64,000 bases of DNA from Rhizobium grahamii CCGE 502 (GCF_000298315.2 NZ_AEYE02000036.1:186001-250000); one strand, 5' to 3'; positions 1 to 9,208 are shown, numbered from the stretch's first letter. Numbers and translations are program-made. Notes: a model not told the origin generated them from the sequence alone.

Positions 1-15
1 TTTTTGAATCAGACG

Positions 16-345
16 TCATCGCGCCATATACGGCTGTGCGGGCCTCCTCGGCAAGCGATCAACATCGGTGATGTTCCCTCGTGGCTTGAAAGCCTCCTCA
101 ACAGCGTCGACCTGAAACTCATCAGACCAGGAACGTCGCAACCGGCGGGGAATCACCGGTCCATGTTCGCAGAGAATGGCGCGCAGAGGGTTCACCAATC
201 TGTTCGCTGATGAACAATACGCTCACGCGCCAGAACAGGACCGCTCGAGCTTGCTGATCAAGTCTTTGGCTCGACAAAGCGCATTTCGGGTTGACGAGCC
301 GCAATGACGACTACCTCCGCATCGGCGGCATCATTCTTCTGCCGT
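16..345 (-). mobile_element. IS110-family transposase debris joined to IS66-like orfA piece
   Basis: On the minus strand, pieces of an IS110-family transposase are spread over several frames. One piece has the DEDD-domain signature KNDAADAE followed by MRFVEPKT (about 345-260). The next resembles the family's DQQARAVL segment, and a third reads LRAILCEHGPVIP (about 195-150). The third runs straight into RRSWSDEF, the start motif of IS66-type orfA proteins. At least two frameshifts separate the blocks and no intact reading frame remains. This is nested, inactive transposon debris at the left window edge, and it continues out of the window. The IS66-like assignment is weaker than the IS110 one. 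Confidence 0.6.
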
Positions 346-790
346 TTCTGCCTCAATAAGAAACGGACCGCTGCGCAGCAACGCGTTGTCGAGGAGATCG
401 CTGAACTCCTCGAAGGATGCGCCCGCGCAGCTTCGACCCCCATTCCTCTTGCAACTGCCACCCAATTCCAAGCCGGGTTATCAAGGTTCAACATCCTCCG
501 AGCGTTTGTTCCGATTGGTCCAACGCCAACATTCCTCATCTCCGCGTTGAGGATAGCGTATGCGCGGTTGGCGAATATGATGGTCACCACATCGAGGTTC
601 TCGCGGGCCTGGGTCCAGAGACCTTGGATCGTATACATCGCGCTTCCGTCGGCCTGTGGATTGATTACGTTCCGGCCCGGACATGCGATTGCCGCGCCAG
701 TGGCGAGAGGTATCCCGCATCCAATGGCTCCTCCCGTCGTCATGAGGTAGTCATGGGGGTGCCGCGGCGGCCGATAATTCGAAAAACCTA
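340..790 (-). pseudogene. Thiamine-diphosphate enzyme (acetolactate-synthase-like), C-terminal remnant
   Basis: The minus strand encodes the C-terminal third of a ThDP-dependent decarboxylase or acetolactate-synthase-like enzyme. The cofactor-binding block is visible: [15 protein letters not shown], then the diphosphate/Mg2+ motif ([21 protein letters not shown], with an N-type residue after the GDGS-like turn), then the family segment [22 protein letters not shown] one-base frameshift near 415 separates this from the last part (frame reading [22 protein letters not shown]), which is immediately followed by IS110 sequence. The N-terminal two thirds are absent. It is therefore a truncated, frameshifted relic flanked by a transposon and cannot make an active enzyme. 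Confidence 0.7.
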
Positions 791-1277
791 CGCGCGGACG
801 TGATCGCTTCGTCGTTTTTATGGAACCATTGACAGGATCGCGGTTGCATTGCGCGAGATCACTCCCTGCCCGTTTCGTCAGATTCACTTAGCCGCAACGG
901 CCGATCTACTGGCGAGGGGCAATGACGACAGGTTTGACGCCACCCTAGAGGAACCTGGGACGGCGGCTCTGGCGCCGACCCAGCCCGTGCATTACCGGCC
1001 ACCTTCCAGCTTGCGGAGGCGTTGGTTGGTTCCGCTTCGCAATGGGGAGAGCCGGGTTCATAAAATCCTCAAAGCCGTTTGGTGAAGGCGTTCTGTTGCA
1101 CGTTCTCATTGACCGAATGCTCTTCCAGCCGCGGGTTGCACATGGCCGAAATCCGACGCGAACGGGGCGCGTTCCGCGAGCACCGGCCTCAATCTTGCGA
1201 TATGTTCCTCGACAATTCACCGGCGGATGGAACACAGCCTCTCGCCGGTATCACCAAAACATGCGACGAGGCAGACA
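791..1277. other. Gap without a recognisable gene
   Basis: Several short frames are open on both strands, but none resembles a known family or has a convincing ribosome-binding site. The only useful signal is the GAGG at 1268-1271, which belongs to the peptidase that starts at 1278. Confidence 0.5.
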
Positions 1278-2705
1278 TTGAGCTACGGCCTTTACATTGG
1301 CAAGAACCTGACGGCCACCGGCCACGCCTATCTGGCGGGCTACGGCGACGAGCCTTCGAGCCATTGGCTCGAAATCATCGCCGAAACCCATCATGCGGCC
1401 GGATCGACGATCACGGTTGGTGTCACACCGGAAGCCGATCTACCGGGCAAGCTGAGCGAAGTCCCGCAAGCGCCGGTGACGGCGAGACATGTCCGCGTCT
1501 GTTATTCCCATTACAAGGGCGTGCCCGCCCCCCTGAGCAATGGCGGCCTCAACGAGCATGGAGTGGCGGTGCGCGACATCTGGTCGACCTCCCGGGCCGA
1601 ATTGATCGCCCTTACTCCCGCCGGTCAAACCGGACCCAATTACAGCGATCTGGCCAAACTGGTGCTGGAGCGCGCGAGGACCGCCCGCGAGGGCGTCGAA
1701 CTGATCGCCCAGTTGATCGCCCGTTACGGCTATTCGACCTATGGCGGCAATTCCCACATCGTCGCCGATCCGCAGGAGGCCTGGGTGGTCATCGAATGCG
1801 CCGGCGGGCAAAAATTATGGGTGGCCGAGAGGCTCGGGGAAAATAGTATCCGCGCATCCCGGCCGGGCTATATCGGCGAAATTCCAGGTACGCCCGACAA
1901 GGATTTCCTGTTCCCGGACCATTTCATCGAGTTCGCAGTCAGCCAAGGCTGGCACCGTGATGGCGACAAGTTCAATGTCAACATGGTCTACGGCGACGGC
2001 CGCGGCCCATGGGAGGGCGCGCGCTGGATCGAAGCGGAAATGGCGCGCCGCGCCGAAACGCCAGCTAAGATCACCCTTGAAGACGTGATTTGGGCCATCC
2101 GCACGCCGAAGCTGACCGGCGATACCGCCGGCTACGGCCAGGTCGTGCCGCTGGTCCACCCGGCACATCCAGCTCTGAGGATGCTCTGGCATGCGCCAGT
2201 CGGCGCCGTAGCCGCCCCTTTCATGCCCGTGTTCCTTGGCATGACCGAAATCGCCGAGGAATATCGTCAGCACCGCTATTTGACATCGGGCGAGCATGCC
2301 CGATTCATGGACATGCGCCATGCGCTCGGGGGGCAAGCCGACGAGGTTTCCATTGTACCGCAGGGGGTCGAAGCGTCGCGCTCGGCCGTGGCGATTTGCA
2401 AGCGGCTTCTCTATCTGGCGCTTCGCGATGCGGAGACCAGCCTTCCCGAACTCGCGCGCATCTTCGTTGCCCATGAAGCGCGGCTGATGGCGCTCGCCGA
2501 AAACATGCAAAAGGTAGCGTCCATGCTACTCGATGCCAGTCAAGCGGATCTCGCGGCCGGGATGTTGACGTATTTCGCCAATTCCGAACTCCGCGCCGGA
2601 TTGAGGCTGGCCGAGCAGTTGGCGGATGGCCTGGAGGCGAGAACCCGTGCTTTTGGGGGATTTGACACGTCGCTCCAACCGAAATCCAGTCCACAAGTCT
2701 GGTGA
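1278..2705 (+). CDS. Peptidase family C69 (dipeptidase/secernin-like) protein with TTG start
   Basis: A 475-residue protein of the C69 (PepD/secernin) Ntn-hydrolase family. The hallmark start YGLYIGKNLTATG, the AGYGDEPSSHWLEI segment, YGYSTYGGNSHIVAD and VVIECAGG are all present, and the length fits. I place the start at the TTG at 1278 because a GAGG lies six bases upstream and the family homology begins exactly there. An upstream in-frame ATG at 1227 would add 17 unrelated residues. C69 enzymes normally expose an N-terminal Cys as nucleophile; here the residue after the initiator is Ser (AGC). Ser can serve as an Ntn nucleophile, so activity is possible but changed. The gene stands alone between two stretches of debris, with no operon partner. 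Family membership is well supported; the substrate is unknown. Confidence 0.8.
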   Translation: MSYGLYIGKNLTATGHAYLAGYGDEPSSHWLEIIAETHHAAGSTITVGVTPEADLPGKLSEVPQAPVTARHVRVCYSHYKGVPAPLSNGGLNEHGVAVRDIWSTSRAELIALTPAGQTGPNYSDLAKLVLERARTAREGVELIAQLIARYGYSTYGGNSHIVADPQEAWVVIECAGGQKLWVAERLGENSIRASRPGYIGEIPGTPDKDFLFPDHFIEFAVSQGWHRDGDKFNVNMVYGDGRGPWEGARWIEAEMARRAETPAKITLEDVIWAIRTPKLTGDTAGYGQVVPLVHPAHPALRMLWHAPVGAVAAPFMPVFLGMTEIAEEYRQHRYLTSGEHARFMDMRHALGGQADEVSIVPQGVEASRSAVAICKRLLYLALRDAETSLPELARIFVAHEARLMALAENMQKVASMLLDASQADLAAGMLTYFANSELRAGLRLAEQLADGLEARTRAFGGFDTSLQPKSSPQVW

Positions 2706-3208
2706 TTGTTCTTAAACCGGTGCGGTCTCCCTTTCGGACTGCTATCGCTAACGATTATCCAATACGCGGCAGAGTCACCTACAGGACCGGTGGCAACATA
2801 TCCAGCCGGACGCCGCCAGCTTTTCAATTACCCGCAGTCGTCGGCAGGCTGGGTCGCGCACGCCCTCGCAACAAATACTAATTTGCCGGTCGGGGAGATA
2901 GGAGTACCTTTCCCAAGCATTTTAAAACATGCGGTCTTTTGCCAGTGGCGCACCAAACTGCACCGCATGTTATCGTCTTAAAATGACTGATAAGCTTGCC
3001 TTATCGGACGTCGTGGGTCAGCAAGGCGAGAATGGCTTTGTATGTTCGCCAACCCTTCTTGATATTGTGGGCGCTGGCGTTGACAGCAATCGCGATCCTG
3101 CTCGAAACTAGGAGCAGGCAGTCGACGGTCGCGTCATGACAGCGCCCGGTGTGCGGCTTGACCGCGTCCGCCCTGAGACGTGGCCGACCTGGGACGGTGA
3201 ACCAATGA
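2706..3208. other. Gap; possible decayed start of the channel gene at its right end
   Basis: No complete gene is visible. A short hydrophobic frame from 3033 (MALYVRQPFLILWALAL...) ends at 3137. It could be the decayed N-terminus of the membrane protein that follows, displaced by frameshifts. This link is only inferred from hydrophobicity and position. Confidence 0.35.
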
Positions 3209-3613
3209 ATTCCGCTTTTTTGGACCGATCCGATTGTCCAGCTTTTTGTTCTCGCCGTTCTGGGCCTGCTGGTCAGTCGGCTGGTACTTCGGGGGCATCC
3301 CGTCTGGCGGTTGATTGCTCACATCGTATTCTTGATTGCCCTCACGGCGCTACTCCTTTACTACGGTATCCAGCCCTATGCGCCGGACACGCGGGCCGGA
3401 GATCTATCGCGGCGCATTTTCATCGGGCTCGCCAAGGCCGTCTGGTGGGTCGGCGGAGCGATGGTCTTGATCAGCTGTGTTCACTTGTTCCTCATTTTTG
3501 AACGCAAGCCACGGGATGCGCGCCTCCTTCAGGATCTCGTCGTAGGTCTCATCTACCTGGGGACCGGTCTTTCCCTGATCGCCTATGTGTTCAGTGTCCC
3601 TGTCGGCACGTCC
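3209..3613 (+). pseudogene. MscS-type mechanosensitive channel, N-terminal membrane fragment
   Basis: The frame reads IPLFWTDPIVQLFVLAVLG, then several hydrophobic helices (around LIAHIVFLIALTALLLYYG and WWVGGAMVLISCVHLFLI), and then FERKPRDARLLQDLVVGLIY ending in YVFSVPVGT. This matches the membrane domain that precedes the MscS pore region in rhizobial MscS/cyclic-nucleotide-binding channels. After SVPVGT the homology stops abruptly and unrelated residues follow, so the pore, MscS beta domain and any nucleotide-binding domain are missing. There is no good start codon: an ATG at 3205 lies in another frame. I read it as a relic broken at both ends; 3613 is the estimated breakpoint. Confidence 0.55.
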
Positions 3614-3737
3614 TCTTGCAGTCCGTATTCGAAGCCTCTCACCGTGTCCCTCCCCGAAGGTTGTGACGCTTTGCTCACGCGCAAAGGTAGTCCGCAGACA
3701 AAGGTCCTAGATCAGGAGCCTAGCGACATATCTAGCC

Positions 3738-3983
3738 TTAGCCTAAGGGTCCAAAAACCGCCTCGATCGACGCCCTCATCTTCTCGATTGTGAAGGGCTT
3801 CGAAAGCACGTTGTTAGCTCCCAGCTGGGCTGCTTTCTGAACAAGCGCCCTGTCGCCGTGTGACGTGAGAATAATGAAGGCAGCCTTTTTCGTCGATGGG
3901 TTGGCACATACTGCCTTGAGGAAGCCGAGCCCGTCCATCTTCGGCATATTGAAGTCTGAGATCACCAGGTGATGTGGGTGCTC
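3738..3983 (-). pseudogene. CheY-like receiver domain, C-terminal part
   Basis: Minus-strand sequence from about 3983 reads HPHHLVISDFNMPKMDGLGFLKAV and ends with the receiver features LTSHGD (conserved Thr/Ser) and KPFT (conserved Lys). The phospho-acceptor Asp is in the SDFNMP stretch, but the first two strands with the acidic pocket are missing. About 80 of the usual 120-130 residues remain. Sequence upstream on the same strand belongs to a diguanylate cyclase, so two unrelated truncated genes are joined near 3984. No function is expected. Confidence 0.7.
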
Positions 3984-4659
3984 ATGATCAGTTCATCCCC
4001 GATCGCGTGACCCCAGGCGTCATTGACATCCTTGAAACCATCGAGGTCGATCATTCCGAGAGCAAGGCCGCGACCGACTGGGGGGCGACGTGCCGATGAC
4101 CTCGAGAAGGCCAGTTCGGTTCAGGAGTCCGCTGAGAGCATCATGGGTCGCTTTGTGGTGCGCGATCGCCGTATCGCGCTGAAGACCGCGAATGAGGGCA
4201 ACACCCGTCATGATGATGGCAACCAGGAAGATGACGAGCAGGGCCGCGGCTGACAACAGGTAGCTGTGGACTGCTTGGAAAATGTGTGTGCCGGGGGGTC
4301 CGGCTCGGCCACTCGAGATAGGCTACGGCCCGGCCATCCAGGCCTAAAAGGGGTGTGCTCAGCCAAGTACGTTCAGGCAAGGCAACCAGTTTCAGCCCCT
4401 CGATATCGATGGTATCGTCGAGCTCTGCGACGACATCCTGGCTCAACAGCTTGGCGAATATCAGCGTATTGAGCGCTGCATCGGTGGGCTCGCTGGTGTA
4501 GGGCTGAATCGCTCCGGCAGCGACGAGATAGGTGCCATCGGAAGTCGCGACAAACGCCGTGACCGGTGACTGTCCGGCTGCGGCTGCCGCCGCCGCCAAC
4601 TTGAGGATGATGCTGCGGTCGACAGGAGATGAACCGCCGACGACCCCGCTATGTCGCAA
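3984..4659 (-). pseudogene. Diguanylate cyclase with periplasmic sensor domain, truncated and frameshifted
   Basis: The frame starting near 4659 encodes the second half of a CHASE4-like periplasmic sensor domain (GLKLVALPERTWLSTPLLGLDG...). A one-base shift near 4285 moves the reading into LLSAAALLVIFLVAIIMTG, a transmembrane helix, followed by the GGDEF-domain start HDALSGLLNRTGLLEVI. A further shift leads to LALGMIDLDGFKDVND and GHAIGDELI, where the match ends before the GGDEF signature itself. The active site is therefore missing. The break falls at the junction with the CheY relic. This is a dead chemosensory/c-di-GMP gene fragment. Confidence 0.65.
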
Positions 4660-4712
4660 ACTGAAGCTTCTGGCTGTATGAGCATTGCCGGAAACCGATA
4701 ACTACGGTGCCA

Positions 4713-5003
4713 TCAGAAGCCAACCTCTTTCTGATGGCGCACCGCGAGGACCGTCAAGATATCCTCATCGAGACGGTAGCGCGCAATATATCCGCTGTCA
4801 CCGAATTCAATGAGCCATTCCCGATACTGATCGGGCAGATCTTCAACGAGCCGTCCCATTTGGGGATGCGAGCCGAGTGCTCGTAGACCTTTGAGAATGG
4901 CTTCGCTCGCTCGCTTGGCCGCCAAGGGGTTCTTCGGTCGCAAGAACTTCCGAAGCCTATCGAGATCACGAATGGCGGCCGGGGAGAAGATTATTTGTGG
5001 CAT
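4713..5003 (-). CDS. ParE/RelE-family toxin
   Basis: A 96-residue protein with the ParE fold pattern: FSPAAIRDLDRLRKFL at the N-terminus, GLRALGSHPQMGRLVEDLP in the middle, REWLIEFGDSGYIARYRL and a final ILTVLAVRHQKE strand. Size and order match the ParE/RelE plasmid-stabilisation toxins, which act on gyrase (ParE) or ribosome-bound mRNA (RelE). Sequence alone does not say which. Its start overlaps the end of the antitoxin gene by 13 bases, the usual translational coupling. It appears intact. Post-segregational plasmid maintenance is the likely role. Confidence 0.85.
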   Translation of the reverse strand: MPQIIFSPAAIRDLDRLRKFLRPKNPLAAKRASEAILKGLRALGSHPQMGRLVEDLPDQYREWLIEFGDSGYIARYRLDEDILTVLAVRHQKEVGF

Positions 5004-5269
5004 TCAGGTGCAGCGCGCTCGTCGTCGGTGCCCCACGTCGTAAGCCATTTTTCGACCTCTTCCGCCGTCACATGCAGACCAGTCGTCTGAAATTCATCCC
5101 AGGCGTTGAGGGTCTCACTCCGCAGCGCCTCGCGCTTCTCTTCACGTTCCACATATTGCTCAATCGCTTCGCGCATGATCCAGTGGGACGAGCGGCGACG
5201 AACTTCGGCCAAGTGTTGGACGCGGCCTTTTAGCTCGTCATCGAGCTTGAGCGAGGTAGGTGATGCCAT
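4991..5269 (-). CDS. Ribbon-helix-helix antitoxin (CopG/ParD-like)
   Basis: A 92-residue protein whose first 45 residues (TSLKLDDELKGRVQHLAEVRRRSSHWIMREAIEQYVE) form a ribbon-helix-helix DNA-binding domain. The charged C-terminal half (residues 50-92) would wrap the toxin. It is the first gene of a two-gene operon with the ParE-type toxin, overlapping it by 13 bases. As in this family generally, it should neutralise the toxin and repress its own promoter; an AT-rich stretch at 5290-5325 is the likely promoter/operator region. The ATG at 5269 follows an AAGGA-type Shine-Dalgarno sequence. Confidence 0.85.
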   Translation of the reverse strand: MASPTSLKLDDELKGRVQHLAEVRRRSSHWIMREAIEQYVEREEKREALRSETLNAWDEFQTTGLHVTAEEVEKWLTTWGTDDERAAPECHK

Positions 5270-5456
5270 ATCAGTTCCTTAGTCAACGGTAATACCTGTC
5301 GCTAATATAGATTACTTTATTCCTCGCGTCTATGATCTCGCCGAGTTGTCGCGCTAAGCGCAAGGGAAAGTCTCTCGCCTTGATGTTGGACGGCCCTGAA
5401 CGGCATCGAAATGTGCCAGAATGAGCTGTTAAGATCTCAATCGAAGGGGGCCGCCC

Positions 5457-6450
5457 ATGGACAAGATTATTCGTATTGGCATGGATACGTCAAAGCATGT
5501 CTTTCAGTTGCACGGCGTGAATGCAGGAGAGAAGCCGGTCTTGCGTAAGAGAATCCGACGTCGGGAGATGATCGACTTCTTCACGACCTGCCCGCCCACT
5601 TTGGTCGCGATCGAGGCCTGTGGTGGTTCGCATCATTGGGCGCGCTTACTCACCTCATTTGGACATGAAGTGAAGTTGATCGCACCACAGCTCGCCAAGC
5701 CTTATGTCAAACGCGGCAAGAATGACGCTGCCGACGCCGAAGGGCTGTGCGAGGCTATAAGCCGCCCAACGATGCGGTTTGTTCCAAGACAGTTGATGAG
5801 CAAGCAGCACTCATGCTGATCAGCGTCCGTACCCGTCTGATACCCAACCGAACCCAACTCGCCAACGCTATACGGGGTTACGCCAATGAATTCGGCATTT
5901 CCGCCGCTAAGGGGCTAGCACATATTCCGATGCTGCTCGAGAGGGTGCAAGCTGAGAAAAATGTGCCAGAGCTCGCACAGGAATTGTTCATAAGCCAGGC
6001 CGAGGAATACGCTGAACTGGAGAAGAAGATTGCGGATGTGGAGGCCAAGGTAAAGGCATGGCAGCGTAACGACGAACGCAGCATACGTCTCAACACCATT
6101 CCCGGCATTGGACCAATCGGCTCGGCTCTTTTGATAATGAAAGACTCCCGCTCCAGAGCTCTTCAAATCCGGCCGCCAGTTCGCAGCTTGGATAGGGCTG
6201 ACGCCGAAAGATCACTCGACCGGCGGCAAGCTCAGGCTCGGTGGTATCACGCGAGCCGGCGATGAAGCTCTGCGGGCCATCCTGGTGAATGGAGCAACCG
6301 CTGTCATTCATCACGCGCGGCGATCTGGCAAGGCTTCTCGATGGTTGGCGGAACTGCTCAAGCGCAAGCCGCCTAAACTGGCAGCTGTCGCACTCAAGAA
6401 CCAGGGTATCCTGATCTTCACCACGTGTTGGCATTACTACAACTTGCAAG
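5457..6450 (+). pseudogene. IS110-family transposase with two frameshifts
   Basis: The first frame (5457 to about 5795) starts IIRIGMDTSKHVFQLHGV, contains the first DEDD aspartate, and reaches [14 protein letters not shown] and MRFVP. The match continues in a second frame (about 5795-6150: VDEQAALMLISVRTRLI..., coiled middle region, then the transposase_20 domain NTIPGIGPIGSALL). It then moves to a third frame (about 6155-6400: FAAWIGLTPKDHSTGGKLRLGG..., LRAILVNGATAVIHHA, LLKRKPPKLAAVALKN). The element would be about 1 kb, as in IS110, and shows no terminal inverted repeats, as expected for the family. With two single-base frameshifts it is probably inactive. Confidence 0.8.
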
Positions 6451-6962
6451 ATAATAGCAGATGGTATGATCGATCGATCCGAGATTCCCATTGGCCCGTC
6501 AAGGCCGCCTTGATGTTTGGGACCTGTGTCGCGGAAACCATCTTGGCCAGCGTTCATGTGCGAACGCAACAACAGGCCGGACATATGAACGCAAGCGATC
6601 AGATCAAATTATCTCGAAATATCTTGCGAGTCGGGGGCCGTCCACATATGGGAATCGAACGGTGGCCCCTGCAACACCAGCGTTACACTACCGTCGTCAC
6701 GCCTTGAAGCGGTCAAATGCGGTTGGGCGCCTTATCGGTGGATCAAGCTTCCTCCCAGCGATAGACGTCCGAACGCCGATAGTGAACCTCGTCCTCTAGA
6801 CCCGGCAATCATCCTGGATCTGCGCAAGAACATTCACGCGATTCCCGCCTGGATGTATACGGCCGTGGACACCATAGTCGCGCTCCTCTCGTTGATCTGT
6901 AATGCGAGCCTCGACACCTTCCATAACGAACCTGGCCCAGACATCAGCCGAACCTTTTAGCT
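6451..6962. other. Gap after the IS110 copy
   Basis: This stretch holds the downstream flank of the IS110 element and the region in front of the lrp-like gene's 3' end. No frame matches a known family. A tRNA-like string (GTTCGATTCC on the minus strand near 6650) does not fold into a tRNA. Confidence 0.4.
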
Positions 6963-7436
6963 TTAAGGATCCGCGGCTAGGGGCACGAACAAGCCGAGCT
7001 TAATGTCCCGAAGCACCACATTGGTATGCATGCGCCGGATCTGCGGGTTTTCCGCCATGATTAGGGCGGCGATGTCGTCATAATGCTCGACGTCGCGGGC
7101 TGTGACGATCGCGATCAGATCGACCGCACCGGTGACGTAATAAACCTGCTGGATATGATCCTGCTTCTCCGCCCAAACACGAAACTTCGCGAGCGCGTCG
7201 TAATTGTCCCGCTCGATCTCCAGGCCGACGATGAACACCATCGATGTACCCGTCGCCTTCCTGTCGACGACGGCAACCTCGGCCTTGATGATCGCATCCT
7301 CGCGCAGCCGCTTCAACCGCCGCTGCACTGCCGAGACCGACAGGCCGATTCGCTCGGCAATCGCTTCGGCCTTCAGCTGGGAGTCGCGCTGAACGATATC
7401 GAGAATGTCGCGGTCAAAACGATCCAGTTGTTGCAT
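6963..7436 (-). CDS. Lrp/AsnC-family transcriptional regulator
   Basis: A 157-residue protein of standard Lrp/AsnC length. Residues 3-50 ([18 protein letters not shown], then a helix-turn-helix through [15 protein letters not shown]) bind DNA. Residues 65-150 form the RAM ligand-binding domain, with the family pattern [24 protein letters not shown]. The start at 7436 is the first Met matching the family; a longer open frame upstream runs antisense through the neighbouring transporter gene. It is divergent from the amino-acid importer at 7599, and the 160-base gap holds an inverted repeat (7504-7524). It probably controls that importer and the S-methyltransferase, sensing an amino-acid ligand that cannot be named from sequence. 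Confidence 0.9.
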   Translation of the reverse strand: MQQLDRFDRDILDIVQRDSQLKAEAIAERIGLSVSAVQRRLKRLREDAIIKAEVAVVDRKATGTSMVFIVGLEIERDNYDALAKFRVWAEKQDHIQQVYYVTGAVDLIAIVTARDVEHYDDIAALIMAENPQIRRMHTNVVLRDIKLGLFVPLAADP

Positions 7437-7503
7437 TGTCCTGTCCAAATTCGAACTATCCGCGCGGCGGCATTCTGCCGCATTCGCCGCGCGGAAAAGA
7501 TTA

Positions 7504-7524
7504 TTTTGCATGAAATATGCAGAA
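7504..7524. promoter_or_regulatory. Inverted repeat between divergent lrp-like and importer genes; candidate Lrp operator
   Basis: TTTTGCAT-GAAAT-ATGCAGAA is a near-perfect inverted repeat with a 5-base AT-rich spacer. This geometry is common for Lrp/AsnC dimer sites. It lies 68 bases from the regulator start and 75 bases from the importer start. A second, GC-rich repeat (GCGCG-N7-CGCGC) occurs at 7537-7553. Binding is inferred. Confidence 0.5.
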
Positions 7525-7598
7525 TAGATGAAAATTGCGCGAAAAACTCGCGCTATTTTATCATTATCCTTCGCAAATTCATCCAGTCGGAACCAAGC

Positions 7599-8378
7599 AT
7601 GTCGGATCAACCCTTTCCTGCTCTTCGTGTCGAAGATCTCCATAAAAGCTTCGGCACGCAACAGGTTCTCAAGGGCATTTCGACTGAGGCCCGCAAGTCC
7701 GATGTTATTTCGATCATCGGTTCGTCGGGCTCCGGCAAGAGCACCTTCCTCAGATGCATCAATTTCCTGGAAATTCCGGATCGCGGCCGGATCACCGTAA
7801 ACGGCGAGGAGATCGCCCTGAAGACGGGGCGGGCAGGACGGCTGCAGCCGCGCAGCTGGCGGCAGATTGAGCGGCTGCGGACCGGGCTCGGGATGGTCTT
7901 CCAGAGTTTCAATCTCTGGGCTCATCGGACGGTGCTGGAAAACATCATCGAGTCGCCGGTCCACGTCATGGGCATTTCGCGGCGCGAGGCCATCGAGAAG
8001 GGAGAGGCCCTGCTTCATAAAGTCGGGCTCTTCGACAAACGCGACGCCTATCCCGCTTTCTTATCCGGTGGTCAGCAACAGCGGGCGGCAATCGCAAGAG
8101 CCCTCTGCGTGGACCCTGATGTCATGCTGTTTGACGAGCCAACATCGGCGCTTGATCCAGAGCTGGTCGGCGAGGTTCTGAAAGTCATCCGTGATCTCGC
8201 GGAAGAAGGGCGGACCATGCTGATCGTCACACATGAAATGCGCTTCGCCCGGGATGTTTCGAGCCGTGTTCTCTTCCTGCATCAAGGACGGATCGAGGAG
8301 GAGGGTCCACCGGACCAGGTATTCGGGGCGCCGGTCAGCGCCCGCTGCCGCGAATTTACCGGTCTCAGCGCCCGCTGA
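7599..8378 (+). CDS. Polar amino-acid ABC importer, ATP-binding protein (HisP/OccP type)
   Basis: A 259-residue ATPase that powers import of a polar or basic amino acid. Visible motifs are Walker [10 protein letters not shown] (about residue 41), Q-loop VFQSFNLW, signature LSGGQQQR, Walker [14 protein letters not shown] and the switch histidine in VTHEM. The insert around residues 70-90 is characteristic of the HisP/OccP/NocP branch. I start at the ATG at 7599, where homology begins; the frame is open much further upstream but overlaps the divergent regulator. It is the first gene of a five-gene run on the plus strand (ATPase, binding protein, two permeases, S-methyltransferase). Confidence 0.9.
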   Translation: MSDQPFPALRVEDLHKSFGTQQVLKGISTEARKSDVISIIGSSGSGKSTFLRCINFLEIPDRGRITVNGEEIALKTGRAGRLQPRSWRQIERLRTGLGMVFQSFNLWAHRTVLENIIESPVHVMGISRREAIEKGEALLHKVGLFDKRDAYPAFLSGGQQQRAAIARALCVDPDVMLFDEPTSALDPELVGEVLKVIRDLAEEGRTMLIVTHEMRFARDVSSRVLFLHQGRIEEEGPPDQVFGAPVSARCREFTGLSAR

Positions 8379-8422
8379 CGCCCGAAGTCTCATCGACAAC
8401 ACAAACCAGGAGAATCCTGCGA

Positions 8423-9196
8423 ATGAAGCTGATCCCTACCCTTTTCGCCGGCGTTGCATTTGTGCTTTCCGCTGTTGCCGCACAGGCCGAAGTTCGCTTC
8501 GGCGTCATGAACGAATCCTATCCGCCCTTCTTCGCCAAGGACGCGTCGGGCCAGTGGCAGGGATGGGAAATCGACCTGATGAATGCCGTATGCGAGGAGA
8601 TGAAGGAGAAATGCTCGATCGTCGACGTTTCGTGGGATGGTCTCATTCCGGCTCTCCAGAGCAAAAAGTTCGACGTTATCTGGTCGTCGATGTCGAACAC
8701 TGCGGAACGCTCGAAGGTGATCGACTTCACCGACAAATATTACAACACGCCGAGCACCTTGATCGGTCGAAAGGACCAGAAGCCGGGCGCCACTGCCGAC
8801 GACGTGAAAGGCAAAACCATCGGCATTCAGGTGTCGACGATCCAATCGGAGTACTACAAGAAGTATTTTTCCGTAGCTGCGGAAGAAAAAACCTACCAGA
8901 CGCTCGACGAGGCGTTTCAGGATCTCGCCTCCGGCCGTATCGACTATGTCTTTGGCGATTCATTGGCGCTTGACGCTTTCCTCAAGAGCGATGGCGGCAA
9001 GGATTGCTGCGCCAAGATGGGTGACGTCGCCGACGACAAGGAAATTCTTGGAGCCGGCGTTTCGGGTGGTCTGCGCAAGGAAGACACGGAGCTGAAAGCC
9101 AAGCTGAACTCGGCCATCGCAGCAGTCCAGGCCAGTGGCCAGTATGGCGCCATTACCAAGAAGTACTTCGATTTCGACATCTACGGCGCGAAGTAA
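8423..9196 (+). CDS. Periplasmic amino-acid-binding protein (ArgT/HisJ/OccT-like)
   Basis: A 257-residue exported solute-binding protein. The first 22 residues are a Sec signal peptide (basic start, hydrophobic core, cleavage near AQA-E). The mature part shows the cluster-3 amino-acid-binding pattern: RFGVMNESYPPF, GWEIDLMNAVC, SWDGLIPALQSKKFDVIWSSMS, RSKVIDFTDKYY, then the hinge and second lobe with GIQVSTIQSEYY and DYVFGDSLAL. AGGAG lies ten bases before the ATG. It should deliver the substrate to the two permeases that follow. The neighbouring homocysteine S-methyltransferase makes a methylated methionine derivative such as S-methylmethionine a plausible ligand, but this is inference. Confidence 0.88.
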   Translation: MKLIPTLFAGVAFVLSAVAAQAEVRFGVMNESYPPFFAKDASGQWQGWEIDLMNAVCEEMKEKCSIVDVSWDGLIPALQSKKFDVIWSSMSNTAERSKVIDFTDKYYNTPSTLIGRKDQKPGATADDVKGKTIGIQVSTIQSEYYKKYFSVAAEEKTYQTLDEAFQDLASGRIDYVFGDSLALDAFLKSDGGKDCCAKMGDVADDKEILGAGVSGGLRKEDTELKAKLNSAIAAVQASGQYGAITKKYFDFDIYGAK

Positions 9197-9208
9197 GCAG
9201 TCCTGACA

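Noticed and set aside
6630-6710. tRNA-like string on the minus strand (GTTCGATTCC T-loop-like sequence)
   Set aside because: No acceptor, D or anticodon stem can be paired around it, so it is not called a tRNA gene.
7437-8018. N-terminal extension of the Lrp frame
   Set aside because: The frame is open but runs antisense through the importer ATPase gene; homology starts at 7436.
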